From: Terfezia claveryi
Taxonomy: Eukaryota > Ascomycota > Pezizomycetes > Pezizales > Pezizaceae
Direction of reading: 5' to 3'
NCBI GenBank assembly: GCA_015179025.1
Contig: WHUX01000031.1
Location: 362,165-426,164, forward strand
DNA: 64,000 bases
Made by a program: the position numbers and the translations under genes. The notes under the pieces were generated by a model that saw only the letters and a program-made list of their open reading frames with translations, made no database searches and was not told where the DNA came from. This document shows positions 63,999-64,000 of the stretch, in pieces (the stretch's first letter is position 1; each line of letters starts with the position of its first letter).

Positions 63999-64000
63999 AA

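Noticed and set aside
1..64000. tRNA, rRNA or centromere/telomere repeats
   Set aside because: No cloverleaf, rRNA motif or telomeric repeat run was recognised by eye; a covariance-model scan would be needed to exclude tRNAs.

Overview
This window reads as repeat-dominated chromosomal DNA of a filamentous ascomycete (Pezizomycotina). The evidence is Tad1-type LINE retrotransposons, a fungal pogo/Fot1-type transposase with two introns of about 50 nt carrying GTAAGT/GTATGA donors and TACTAAT-like branch sites, a fungal Ty3/Gypsy pol, hAT elements, solo-LTR-like repeats, and C-to-T-type stop codons that resemble repeat-induced point mutation. Nothing looks bacterial: there is no operon structure, CRISPR, rRNA or recognisable tRNA. 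The similarity of the LINE ORF1 to the EKA effector family of powdery mildews is compatible with Leotiomycetes, but this sequence alone does not fix the genus.

Layout. 0.1-6 kb: a TRIM-like repeat, LINE 3' ends and gene-poor spacer. 6.2-9.1 kb: a long-inverted-repeat element with a solo LTR in one arm and a hAT element (8-bp target duplication) in its loop. 9.1-16.7 kb: LINE pieces, a decayed gene and a second TRIM-like copy. 16.7-20.3 kb: a nearly intact pogo transposon inserted in a LINE. 20.5-31.3 kb: TRIM-like copies, two ORF1-only LINE units, a LINE split by a solo LTR, and an antisense LINE. 32-48 kb: the most gene-like part, with a membrane-protein candidate, repeated exon-like modules, and ORFs of 544 and 148 aa, sprinkled with micro-insertions. 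48.5-54.2 kb: a LINE split by a second pogo-like element that itself contains a smaller TA-flanked element. 55.3-61.4 kb: two convergent unrecognised ORFs flanking an array of five 30-bp hairpins. 61.5-64 kb: antisense Gypsy pol with several frameshifts.

The most unusual signal is a family of extremely short insertions scattered through the window. Each begins TAGTCTGGT(TGGCAC) or ends with its complement, and most are bounded by a 9-bp direct repeat of the target. Inserts run from 9 to 44 bp. The 44-bp form is a palindrome with two perfect 16-bp arms, and it sits nested inside a 38-bp relative, each with its own 9-bp duplication. At two loci a related repeat elsewhere in the window gives an unoccupied or homologous site. 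The TIR-plus-9-bp signature recalls Mutator-like elements, but no such transposase is present here. I have not seen such minimal elements described.

The mobile elements interact mainly by nesting: pogo elements into LINEs, LTRs into LINEs and into an inverted-repeat element, LINE ORF1 units into an older gene, and micro-elements into LTRs, TRIM-like repeats and each other. Many coding regions are pseudogenes with frameshifts or in-frame stops. Coordinates of repeat ends not fixed by target duplications are approximate.
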